From positions 1 through 5,359 of the forward strand of contig JAPUEV010000376.1 in NCBI GenBank assembly GCA_027492415.1: a stretch of 5,359 nt of DNA. Direction: 5' to 3'. The first letter of the stretch is position 1. Each line of letters begins with the position of its first letter. The stretch is from Ignavibacteria bacterium (GTDB lineage Bacteria; Bacteroidota; Ignavibacteria; Tepidaquicellales; OLB5). The notes beneath the pieces are model-generated. The model saw only the letters and a list, made by a program, of their open reading frames with translations. It did no database searches and was not told the origin of the DNA. Position numbers and translations under genes: made by a program. Positions 1-4,742 of the stretch are shown in pieces.

Positions 1-211
1 TCTAGGCGCTTATGCTAATATTGGCGACCCCAATTACAAGGCTGACCCTAAGCATAAAGAAGGTGACCCGATGAAGCGCACCGTATCACCTGATGAATAC
101 TTTAAGTATGCCCAGAAATGGAAAGCTCTCGGCGCCCGTGTTATAGGCGGCTGCTGCGGCACAAATCCGCTTTACATAGCAAAACTCTCCCACCTGAAAG
201 GAAAAAAGTGA
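1..211 (+). CDS. Homocysteine S-methyltransferase family protein, C-terminal fragment
   Basis: This is the last 69 residues of a gene that begins before the window; the first full codon is at base 2 and the stop is TGA at 209-211. The fragment contains GGCCGT (fragment residues 49-54) preceded by LGARVI. This is the hallmark end of the homocysteine S-methyltransferase (Pfam S-methyl_trans) barrel, in which the two adjacent cysteines are zinc ligands that activate the homocysteine thiol; the third cysteine would lie upstream and is not visible. The segment around SPDEYFKYAQKW is also typical of the final barrel helix. Only about 15 residues follow the zinc motif, so the protein ends with this domain and is not followed by a cobalamin or methylenetetrahydrofolate reductase domain. 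Whether the methyl donor is S-methylmethionine, betaine or methylfolate cannot be told from this piece. It lies 206 bases upstream of arsC with a palindrome between, so it is probably not part of the arsenic unit. Confidence 0.85.
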   Translation, partial: LGAYANIGDPNYKADPKHKEGDPMKRTVSPDEYFKYAQKWKALGARVIGGCCGTNPLYIAKLSHLKGKK

Positions 212-217
212 ACTGTC

Positions 218-237
218 ATTCCCGCGTAGGCGGGAAT
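218..237. repeat. REP-like palindromic element (ATTCCCGC-GTAG-GCGGGAAT)
   Basis: A perfect 8-base inverted repeat (218-225 against 230-237) has a 4-base spacer and begins 7 bases after the stop of the methyltransferase gene. It is GC-rich in AT-rich surroundings. The pattern ATTCCC, eight bases, GGGAAT, preceded by TGTC and followed by C, matches the widespread class of short interspersed palindromes such as neisserial dRS3 and RAYT-associated REP elements (established knowledge). No T-run follows, so it is not a canonical intrinsic terminator, although it could act as a 3' stem-loop for the upstream transcript. No copy of the same element was noticed elsewhere in the window. Confidence 0.65.
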
Positions 238-404
238 CTATTCATTATAAATGATTATTTAATCTCCTGGAAACTATTTTCATTTGTTAATGGAAACTAA
301 TATTTTAGAATTATTGTGACCAATATCTTAATTCCTTTTTTGCTCCCTGGCATCTCTGCGTGAACTAATCTGTTCCCCTTAACAATTTCCTAACAATAAA
401 TTTT

Positions 405-412
405 TATTTTTG
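405..412 (+). promoter_or_regulatory. Possible Bacteroidota-type -7 box upstream of arsC
   Basis: TATTTTTG fits the Bacteroidota TAnnTTTG -7 consensus exactly and ends 5 bases before the arsC ATG. No convincing -33 TTTG is visible at the usual distance upstream. If the box is used, transcription would start at or very near the ATG, giving a leaderless or near-leaderless mRNA. That would agree with the lack of a Shine-Dalgarno there. The region is T-rich, so a chance match is quite possible. Confidence 0.3.
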
Positions 413-417
413 CAGAT

Positions 418-870
418 ATGGATAAAATTAAAATATTATTCGTCTGCATACATAACAGCGCAAGGAGCCAGATGGCCGAAGCCATAATAAATCATTATTA
501 CAGCGATAAATTTATTGCGGAATCCGCAGGATTTGAAGCCGGTACGCTGAATCCATTTGCGGTTGAAGCAATGAAGGAGTGGGGGATAGATATATCACAA
601 AATAAAACTGATATTGTATTTGACCTGTTCAAAGAAGGCAGGCTGTACAGCTATGTGATTACAGTTTGCGATGAATCAAACGCAGAACGGTGCCCGGTAT
701 TCCCTGGTGTTACCAAACGCCTGCACTGGTCATTCCATGACCCCTCAGCATTCAAAGGCAGCGTAGAAGATAAAAAATTGTTTACATGTAATGTAAGAGA
801 TGAAATAAAAGAAAAGATTGACCAGTGGGTGAAAAATTTCGAAGATTATAATGTTGTATATATAAAATAA
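418..870 (+). CDS. arsC: Arsenate reductase ArsC (thioredoxin-coupled, LMW-PTP fold)
   Basis: The protein is 150 residues, near the usual 130-145 of this family. It carries the phosphatase-type P-loop CIHNSARS (C10, R16, S17) just after the first beta strand, which binds the arsenate oxyanion. Two further cysteines, C84 and C92, in [11 protein letters not shown] correspond to the pair that relays the disulfide in Staphylococcus aureus pI258-type ArsC. D108-P109 (HDPS) is the general acid loop. These residues support cytoplasmic reduction of arsenate to arsenite with electrons from thioredoxin, rather than a protein-tyrosine phosphatase, which would lack the C84/C92 pair. Seven residues separate C84 and C92, against six in the S. 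aureus enzyme. The ATG at 418 has no clear Shine-Dalgarno and sits just after a possible -7 box. It faces the minus-strand ars operon, and the last 25 bases overlap the end of that operon. The small thioredoxin encoded at 1959-2195 is a possible electron donor (inference). Confidence 0.93.
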   Translation: MDKIKILFVCIHNSARSQMAEAIINHYYSDKFIAESAGFEAGTLNPFAVEAMKEWGIDISQNKTDIVFDLFKEGRLYSYVITVCDESNAERCPVFPGVTKRLHWSFHDPSAFKGSVEDKKLFTCNVRDEIKEKIDQWVKNFEDYNVVYIK

Positions 871-1547
871 ACCCCGCCAAGTATAACCAGCACACCACAG
901 ATCTTCTTAACTATCTTTATTGCAATCGAGCTATCTGACCAATTTAAATATTTACCTATTTTTGCACTCATTGTTCCCGCTATAGCAATAACCAATACAT
1001 GCCCTATTGCAAATGCTGCAATAAGCATTACCGCATATGCAAAGTCAGTTGCTGAATACCGGAATACAACTCCAAGTACCGGAGCCATGTATGCAAATGT
1101 ACAAGGACCCAATCCCGCACCAAACAATAACCCTAGTAAAAATGCCAGCATATATCCTTTTGAGTTAAGTCTTTCGGGATGTATAAAATTCCAATCGGGA
1201 TTTATCACATCAAGCAGGTAAAGGCCCGCCGCAAAAAATACAATTGCAGCAATGTAATTCCCGGCACTGCCAATATCACCAATTAATCCGCCAAGTAATC
1301 CGGTAACCAAACCAATTACAGCTATTGTTACTAATATACCTAAGGCAAATAAAAGTGAATTCAAAAAAGCTGTCTTTAAAGCTGGAATTCCTTTCCTGTT
1401 TATATAACCTATTATCAGCGGCAGGCTTGCAAGGTGGCATGGACTCAATACTACGCTCAGCACTCCCCACAAAAATGAAGCTGTTATAGCAAAATATATA
1501 TTCTGCTCAAGGTTATTGTTTAACCATTCAAAAATACCGTTCAGCAT
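846..1547 (-). CDS. CcdA/DsbD-like membrane protein, ArsG-like family
   Basis: A 233-residue, very hydrophobic protein with about six predicted membrane segments. Two cysteines sit in matching contexts, one near the start of each half: SPCHLASLP (C37) and [10 protein letters not shown] (C149). This is the hallmark of the CcdA/DsbD transmembrane domain, which passes reducing equivalents from cytoplasmic thioredoxin to exported thiol proteins. NCBI annotation, as I recall it, places ars-operon members of this family under an aminobenzylarsenical efflux permease, ArsG. So it may be a thiol-electron carrier, an organoarsenical exporter, or both. It is the last gene of the minus-strand unit, starting 1 base after the thioredoxin lipoprotein stop (TGA-T-ATG on the minus strand) with no obvious Shine-Dalgarno, which suggests translational coupling. 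Being directly linked to two exported CxxC proteins favours a redox role. Its final 25 bases overlap the end of arsC on the opposite strand. Confidence 0.85.
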   Translation of the reverse strand: MLNGIFEWLNNNLEQNIYFAITASFLWGVLSVVLSPCHLASLPLIIGYINRKGIPALKTAFLNSLLFALGILVTIAVIGLVTGLLGGLIGDIGSAGNYIAAIVFFAAGLYLLDVINPDWNFIHPERLNSKGYMLAFLLGLLFGAGLGPCTFAYMAPVLGVVFRYSATDFAYAVMLIAAFAIGHVLVIAIAGTMSAKIGKYLNWSDSSIAIKIVKKICGVLVILGGVYFIYTTL

Positions 1548-1548
1548 A

Positions 1549-1956
1549 TCAGTTTTTTATTGGCTTAACATTCCTTGTTTCAAGCAGCTTTATGATCTCT
1601 TCCTCAGCGTAAAATCCTTCATGCCTGTAAAACTCATTACCGTTCTCATCAAGGAAAACCTGTGTAGGTATAAGCTGAATATTGTACTTCTTCCCGGCAT
1701 CTTTATCTTTCCACACATCATGAAATACTACTTTAACCTGTTCACCATATTTTTCTTCTATCGATCTCATTACAGGCTGCATCTGTCTGCAAGGAACGCA
1801 GTTTACTGAACCAAGCTCAACAAATGTTATCTTTGCGTTGTTAGTTTCACTGCTTCCGGAAAGTTTACCAGTGGTAACATTATCCGTTACATCTTTCTTT
1901 CCGCACGAAATGTATAGGGCTGACAATATAATAAATGCTGTAATTATTAATTTCAT
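1549..1956 (-). CDS. Thioredoxin-fold lipoprotein (CVPC)
   Basis: From the ATG at 1956 this is 135 residues. The N-terminus MKLIITAFIILSALYISC reads as a lipoprotein signal peptide with the lipidated cysteine at C18. A short polar linker follows, then a thioredoxin domain with active site CVPC (C53, C56) and a cis-proline at P97 in IPT. The ATG is chosen over an upstream in-frame GTG (1977) because the signal peptide begins exactly there, an AAGAGG Shine-Dalgarno (1964-1969) is 7 bases upstream, and the longer form would overlap the preceding gene. The expected location is membrane-anchored on the outer face of the cytoplasmic membrane or in the periplasm. Sitting between the mini-thioredoxin and the CcdA-like gene, it is the natural exported partner of that membrane protein: the CcdA-like protein would keep CVPC reduced, and it would in turn reduce a client such as the ArsF-like lipoprotein (inference). 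Confidence 0.88.
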   Translation of the reverse strand: MKLIITAFIILSALYISCGKKDVTDNVTTGKLSGSSETNNAKITFVELGSVNCVPCRQMQPVMRSIEEKYGEQVKVVFHDVWKDKDAGKKYNIQLIPTQVFLDENGNEFYRHEGFYAEEEIIKLLETRNVKPIKN

Positions 1957-1958
1957 TA

Positions 1959-2195
1959 CTAAGCCTCTTTTAACCACTTTAAAATGTCTTCATCTTTCGG
2001 GATTACACCGCTTGAGACCATTTTATCATTTATTACAAGGCCCGGAGTTCTCATAATATTATAACTCATGATCTCTTCCATATCCGTTACTTTATCAACG
2101 TTCGCGTCAATAGAATTCATTATTATTACAGCTTTTACCTTTTCTTCTAGCCTTTTGCATTTAGGGCATCCCGTGCCTAATATCTTTACATTCAT
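1959..2195 (-). CDS. TM0996/MTH895-type small thioredoxin (CPKC)
   Basis: A 78-residue single-domain protein with active site GCPKC (C10, C13) right after the first strand MNVKILG, and a cis-proline at P51 in RTPGLVIN. Size and motif match the small redox-active disulfide (TM0996/MTH895) thioredoxin/glutaredoxin-like family, which often lies beside ArsP/DUF318 permeases and ArsR regulators. There is no signal peptide, so it should be cytoplasmic. The ATG at 2195 has a good AGGAG Shine-Dalgarno (2202-2206), 6 bases away. It starts 16 bases after the ArsF-like gene ends, and its TAG stop lies 2 bases before the next ATG. It could feed electrons to the CcdA-like membrane protein or to ArsC, or bind trivalent arsenicals through the dithiol. 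I infer these roles from position only. Confidence 0.88.
   Translation of the reverse strand: MNVKILGTGCPKCKRLEEKVKAVIIMNSIDANVDKVTDMEEIMSYNIMRTPGLVINDKMVSSGVIPKDEDILKWLKEA
1964..1969 (-). promoter_or_regulatory. Ribosome binding site fixing the thioredoxin lipoprotein start
   Basis: AAGAGG on the minus strand lies 7 bases before the ATG at 1956. It is inside the 3' end of the preceding small thioredoxin gene. Its position supports the ATG over the upstream in-frame GTG at 1977, which would place this site inside the coding sequence. Confidence 0.6.
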
Positions 2196-2201
2196 AATTT
2201 G

Positions 2202-2206
2202 CTCCT
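2202..2206 (-). promoter_or_regulatory. Ribosome binding site of the small thioredoxin gene
   Basis: AGGAG on the minus strand lies 6 bases before the ATG at 2195, in the 16-base gap after the ArsF-like gene. It suggests independent and efficient initiation for this gene, unlike the coupled genes around it. Confidence 0.6.
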
Positions 2207-2211
2207 ATTCT

Positions 2212-2778
2212 TTAGTCTTTTATAAATTGGTTTAATTCAAATTTTACATATTTTTTAAATGATTCCTTATCATTTACCAGTTTCCATGTATCAGCCAGAT
2301 TTTTCCATTTTATCCTTCTGTTTCCGGTGAATTTTGCAATTACCAGTGAGCTGAACTCAAGTTCATATTCTTTTACAAAATGTTCATTTACGGAATCTTC
2401 AATGTTAAGCTCTTTCCAGGATATTTTAGTATCATTTTTCTTCTCCCACTCCTGTATAGCCTCAGAGGAAAATGATTCAATATTTCTGCAGGATGTACAT
2501 CTGGCAGTGGGATGAAAGTAATACGCAACCAGCCTGTATTCTTTTTCCTTTGATTTCCCTGTGCTATCCTTTACAGCTATTTTGTTTACAGGCTTAACTG
2601 AATCTTGATATGTAACAGTATCATTATCTTTTAATGATATTTCTCCGGCTGTATCAGATTTCACTGTAACATCCGTTGTTTTTGGTTCTTCTTTCAATGA
2701 TGTTTTATCATCATTGTTTTTACAGCCCGTAATTGTGATAAGCAGGATCAGTGTAAATGTATATAGATAGGTTTTCAT
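2212..2778 (-). CDS. ArsF-like CxxC lipoprotein (thioredoxin-like fold)
   Basis: From the ATG at 2778 this is 188 residues. MKTYLYTFTLILLITITGC is a lipoprotein signal peptide with lipidated C19. A hydrophilic Lys/Asp/Thr-rich linker follows to about residue 78, then a compact domain with YYFHPTARCTSC (C94, C97) near its start. That YYFH...RCxxC signature is what I associate with the family NCBI calls nitrophenyl compound nitroreductase subunit ArsF, known from the Bacteroides ars operon. The sequence itself shows only an exported, lipid-anchored dithiol protein; no flavin-binding or nitroreductase motif is evident. A longer in-frame version starting at 2832 would overlap the permease by 53 bases and place an extra hydrophobic stretch before the signal peptide, so the ATG 1 base after the permease stop is preferred (TAA-A-ATG on the minus strand). 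No Shine-Dalgarno is seen, consistent with coupling to the permease. Role in organoarsenical redox is an inference from family and neighbours. Confidence 0.8.
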   Translation of the reverse strand: MKTYLYTFTLILLITITGCKNNDDKTSLKEEPKTTDVTVKSDTAGEISLKDNDTVTYQDSVKPVNKIAVKDSTGKSKEKEYRLVAYYFHPTARCTSCRNIESFSSEAIQEWEKKNDTKISWKELNIEDSVNEHFVKEYELEFSSLVIAKFTGNRRIKWKNLADTWKLVNDKESFKKYVKFELNQFIKD

Positions 2779-2779
2779 T

Positions 2780-3757
2780 TTAAAATAATAAATTGAACAT
2801 GTAACCTGAAATAATAATACAAACAGTAACAACCCCGAAAAAAACAGCGATCAGTTTACCTGTCATTACCTTTTTCAGTAATATTGCTTCAGGAACAGAT
2901 AGTCCCACAACTGCCATCATAAATGAGAGTGATGTTCCTATTGGGATTCCCTTTGCTACAAAAACCTGTATTACAGGAATAATTCCCGCAGCATTGGCAT
3001 ACATTGGCACCCCTAATATTACAGCCATGGGTATTGCATACCAGGTATCTTTGCCTATATACTGCTCAAAAAATCCCTGGGGAATATAACCATGCATACC
3101 TGCGCCAATTGCAATACCAATTACCACATACAATGCTACACTTTTAATTATTCCCCACGCATCGATAATTATATACGGTACCCGCTTGATAAACGGGAGT
3201 TTTTCAGTTCTGAATTTATCATTTTCCTTTTCTGCATCCAGCCATACTTTTTTTACCCAGTCAGTAAGCAGGTATTCAAGTTTAAGCTTACCTAGAATCA
3301 CCCCACTGATCACTCCAAGCAATATTCCGCTAATTACATAAATTAAAGTAACTTTAATGCCAAATGTTCCTATAAATATTGCAACAGCTACTTCGTTGAT
3401 TAGTGGTGATGTCACAAGAAAAGCAAAGGTGACCCCTAAGGGAATCCCGCCCTTTACAAATCCTATAAATAACGGAACAGATGAACATGAACAAAAGGGG
3501 GTAACTGCGCCGAATAATGATGCAAAGAGATACTCCATGCCGTAAAGTTTGTTCCGTGAAAGGAAATTCCGGATTCGTTCAATGGGGAAGTATGAATTTA
3601 CAATTCCCATCAAAAATGTAATAATAAAAAGCAGTATAAATATCTTGATCGTATCATAGATGAAAAAATTGAGAGCTGCGCCAATGTGACTTTGGTCACT
3701 TAAACCTATCAAATTGAATATTAACAAATCCGAGATATATTTCAGCCAGTCAAACAT
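2780..3757 (-). CDS. arsP: ArsP/DUF318-family permease, probable organoarsenical efflux
   Basis: A 325-residue integral membrane protein built of two related halves of about four helices, separated by a charged cytoplasmic loop (about 160-195, rich in Lys, Asp and Glu). The first half holds TPFCSCSSVPLFIGF (T86-F100, with C89 and C91), the diagnostic ArsP/YraQ signature; the matching place in the second half is GVPMYANAAGIIPVI. Campylobacter ArsP exports trivalent methylated and aromatic arsenicals, with the conserved cysteine region implicated in substrate binding (established for that family). Here the assignment rests on family and on its place directly behind an ArsR gene (48-base gap) and opposite arsM. 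Related permeases in other genomes have other proposed metal substrates, so the substrate is not proven. The ATG at 3757 has no strong Shine-Dalgarno. It is followed after 1 base by the ArsF-like gene. Confidence 0.85.
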   Translation of the reverse strand: MFDWLKYISDLLIFNLIGLSDQSHIGAALNFFIYDTIKIFILLFIITFLMGIVNSYFPIERIRNFLSRNKLYGMEYLFASLFGAVTPFCSCSSVPLFIGFVKGGIPLGVTFAFLVTSPLINEVAVAIFIGTFGIKVTLIYVISGILLGVISGVILGKLKLEYLLTDWVKKVWLDAEKENDKFRTEKLPFIKRVPYIIIDAWGIIKSVALYVVIGIAIGAGMHGYIPQGFFEQYIGKDTWYAIPMAVILGVPMYANAAGIIPVIQVFVAKGIPIGTSLSFMMAVVGLSVPEAILLKKVMTGKLIAVFFGVVTVCIIISGYMFNLLF

Positions 3758-3805
3758 AATTTTGTAATGATTATCTAAGCGTAATAAAGTAACTGAATTT
3801 ATGAA

Positions 3806-4153
3806 TTATCTTTTTGTAATTTCAATCCTGTCAACAAATCCAAGTTTCACACGGTCGTTTTTGATCACATCGTCATCTTCTAAAATGAAATGCATGCTTG
3901 TCATTAACGATGATATTTCGGGTTTGCTTATATTTTTATTTAAGCTGTAATTGATCCACTTTCCTTCCTTATAATCTTCAATGAATCCGGCTTTTTTTAA
4001 AATGTTCAGGTGAGTTGAAACAGTCGAAGCTGCCAGTCCAAGGATATCTGTGATCTCACAGACACACAAAGGCTTGATCTGAAGCATTTTGATTATCCTC
4101 AATCTGTTCGGGTCAGATAGTGACTTAAATAGATTTGTTTGATGTTTTAGCAA
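3806..4153 (-). CDS. arsR: ArsR-family transcriptional repressor with TTG start
   Basis: A 115-residue winged-helix protein of the ArsR/SmtB family. It opens with LFKSLSDPNRLRIIKML (residues 8-24), carries LCVCEI (C30, C32), the trivalent arsenic-sensing CxC motif at the start of the DNA-binding region as in E. coli ArsR, and has the recognition helix AASTVSTHLNILKKAGF. The C-terminal tail beyond about residue 75 is longer than a minimal ArsR and has no cysteines. The start must be TTG at 4153: an in-frame TGA lies two codons upstream, and the nearby ATG (about 7 bases upstream) is out of frame. A downstream ATG would cut into the winged helix. A perfect 20-base palindrome begins 5 bases upstream of the TTG, so the protein very likely represses its own gene and the five-gene efflux/redox unit behind it, releasing when trivalent arsenic binds C30/C32. 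Confidence 0.9.
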   Translation of the reverse strand: MLKHQTNLFKSLSDPNRLRIIKMLQIKPLCVCEITDILGLAASTVSTHLNILKKAGFIEDYKEGKWINYSLNKNISKPEISSLMTSMHFILEDDDVIKNDRVKLGFVDRIEITKR

Positions 4154-4158
4154 AATTC

Positions 4159-4178
4159 ATTTCGTTAATTAACGAAAT
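4159..4178. promoter_or_regulatory. ArsR operator: perfect 20-base palindrome
   Basis: ATTTCGTTAA is followed immediately by its exact reverse complement TTAACGAAAT. The palindrome ends 5 bases before the TTG start of the minus-strand arsR. Length, AT-rich core and position directly over a start are typical of ArsR/SmtB dimer operators. A near-match to the Bacteroidota -7 box (TATATTTC on the minus strand, 4181-4174) overlaps its distal edge, so bound repressor would cover both promoter and translation start. The operator assignment is inferred; the symmetry itself is seen directly. Confidence 0.75.
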
Positions 4179-4270
4179 ATAGCAGGCTGAACTTTTTTAT
4201 TTTATGATTTGAAACATAAAGTGAAATGATTGATATCTAATTCGTATTAAATAATAATCTACACTAGAGT

Positions 4271-4282
4271 GATAAATTTATC
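4271..4282. promoter_or_regulatory. 12-base palindrome in the divergent promoter region
   Basis: GATAAA is followed by its exact reverse complement TTTATC, about 20 bases before the imperfect palindrome at 4302-4321. It differs in sequence from both longer palindromes. It could be an accessory operator or a half-overlapping site for the plus-strand regulator, whose candidate site also contains TTATC. In AT-rich DNA a 12-base palindrome may also occur by chance. Confidence 0.3.
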
Positions 4283-4301
4283 CCTTTTCTTGTGACATTC
4301 T

Positions 4302-4321
4302 TTATCGTAATATTGCAATAA
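4302..4321. promoter_or_regulatory. Candidate operator of the second ArsR
   Basis: TTATCGTAAT faces ATTGCAATAA with 8 of 10 positions symmetric. It ends 17 bases before the plus-strand arsR ATG and just upstream of its Shine-Dalgarno. The core ATCGTAATATTGCAAT has the ATCGnAATATTnCGAT-like look of operators I associate with ArsR proteins of this subtype in Bacteroidota. TAATATTG inside it (4308-4315) is one mismatch from the TAnnTTTG -7 box, so repressor and polymerase would compete. It differs from the operator at 4159-4178, implying separate specificity. Binding is inferred. Confidence 0.55.
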
Positions 4322-4327
4322 GACAAT

Positions 4328-4333
4328 AAGGAA
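4328..4333 (+). promoter_or_regulatory. Ribosome binding site of the plus-strand arsR
   Basis: AAGGAA sits 5 bases before the ATG at 4339, the clearest Shine-Dalgarno among the plus-strand genes here, and fixes the start. arsC and arsM lack such a site. Confidence 0.6.
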
Positions 4334-4338
4334 TATAT

Positions 4339-4665
4339 ATGGGACTCACAAAAACTGATAATTTTACAACTGAACAAAACGAGCTGGCTGCTTTTGCTAA
4401 AGCGCTTGGTCACCCCGCAAGAGTGGCCATAATTGAATATTTAAGCTCTCAAAATGACTGCGTTTGCGGCAGCATTGTAGATGCTATTCCGCTTGCACAG
4501 GCAACTGTATCACAGCATTTAAAGGAACTGAAAAACGCGGGACTCATACAGGGGAACATCGAAGGCAATTCAATTTGCTATTGCCTTAATCCCGAAAAAT
4601 GGAAAAAGTTCAAACAAATGCTTGAACCAACATTCACTCACATAGAGCAGCCTGTTTGCTGTTAA
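4339..4665 (+). CDS. arsR: ArsR-family transcriptional repressor (second, distinct)
   Basis: A 108-residue winged-helix protein, clearly ArsR/SmtB: AKALGHPARVAIIEYL (20-35), then DCVCGSIVDAI with C41 and C43 in the arsenic-sensing CxC position, and the recognition helix AQATVSQHLKELKNAGLI. Extra cysteines occur in the wing as CYC (C80, C82) and at the very end as VCC (C107, C108). The DCVCG plus CYC combination is characteristic of a Bacteroidota-type ArsR often found at arsenic loci. It differs from the minus-strand ArsR in length, tail and cysteine content, so they are not a recent duplication. The ATG has a good AAGGAA site and an imperfect palindrome just upstream, suggesting autorepression. 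It likely also controls arsM, which starts 77 bases after its stop on the same strand with a hairpin between. The terminal CC may add a third thiol ligand for arsenite (inference). Confidence 0.9.
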   Translation: MGLTKTDNFTTEQNELAAFAKALGHPARVAIIEYLSSQNDCVCGSIVDAIPLAQATVSQHLKELKNAGLIQGNIEGNSICYCLNPEKWKKFKQMLEPTFTHIEQPVCC

Positions 4666-4684
4666 AGAAATTCACTCACTGTAC

Positions 4685-4723
4685 AGACGTCCCGTCCAGA
4701 CTGGCTTTGACAGTTGGACGTCT
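4685..4723 (+). repeat. Intergenic hairpin between arsR and arsM
   Basis: AGACGTCC (4685-4692) is the exact reverse complement of GGACGTCT (4716-4723). A better nested fold pairs AGAC with GTCT, then GTCCA (4694-4698) with TGGAC (4715-4719) and ACTG (4700-4703) with CAGT (4711-4714), leaving a 7-base loop, a bulged G and a bulged GTCCC. The near-repeat GTCCC/GTCCA makes the two pairings alternatives. It is GC-rich in an AT-rich gap and is followed by AATTAAATTTTAATAA rather than a clean T-run, so it is a poor intrinsic terminator. It may be a dispersed REP-like element, an mRNA-processing stem or an attenuator of arsM. Confidence 0.6.
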
Positions 4724-4742
4724 CAATTAAATTTTAATAATA

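Noticed and set aside
242..254. Small inverted repeat TCATT-ATA-AATGA after the REP-like element
   Set aside because: A 5-base AT-rich stem is expected by chance at this composition and has no associated start or T-run.
118..300. A 60-residue plus-strand reading frame over the methyltransferase tail and the REP-like palindrome
   Set aside because: It overlaps the methyltransferase coding sequence in another frame, reads through a palindromic repeat and resembles no known family.
340..370. Stretch resembling the common intergenic TGGCATCTCTGCGTGAA-type repeat
   Set aside because: It looks similar to dispersed sequences seen in other bacterial genomes, but it is a single imperfect copy with no symmetry, and I cannot support a call without a genome search.
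418..870. Protein-tyrosine phosphatase as an alternative for the arsC gene
   Set aside because: The extra C84/C92 pair, the FPG segment after it and the ars context fit arsenate reductase; ordinary low-molecular-weight phosphatases lack the relay cysteines.
1276..1470. Minus-strand 64-residue reading frame inside the CcdA-like gene
   Set aside because: It lies wholly within a well-supported gene in another frame and has no domain or start signal.
1516..2056. Plus-strand reading frames opposite the thioredoxin genes
   Set aside because: They lie antisense to genes with clear CxxC motifs, signal peptides and Shine-Dalgarno sites, and their translations show no recognisable family.
2779..2832. 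Longer N-terminus for the ArsF-like protein starting at 2832
   Set aside because: It would overlap the permease and put a second hydrophobic stretch before an already complete lipoprotein signal peptide that begins at the ATG at 2778.
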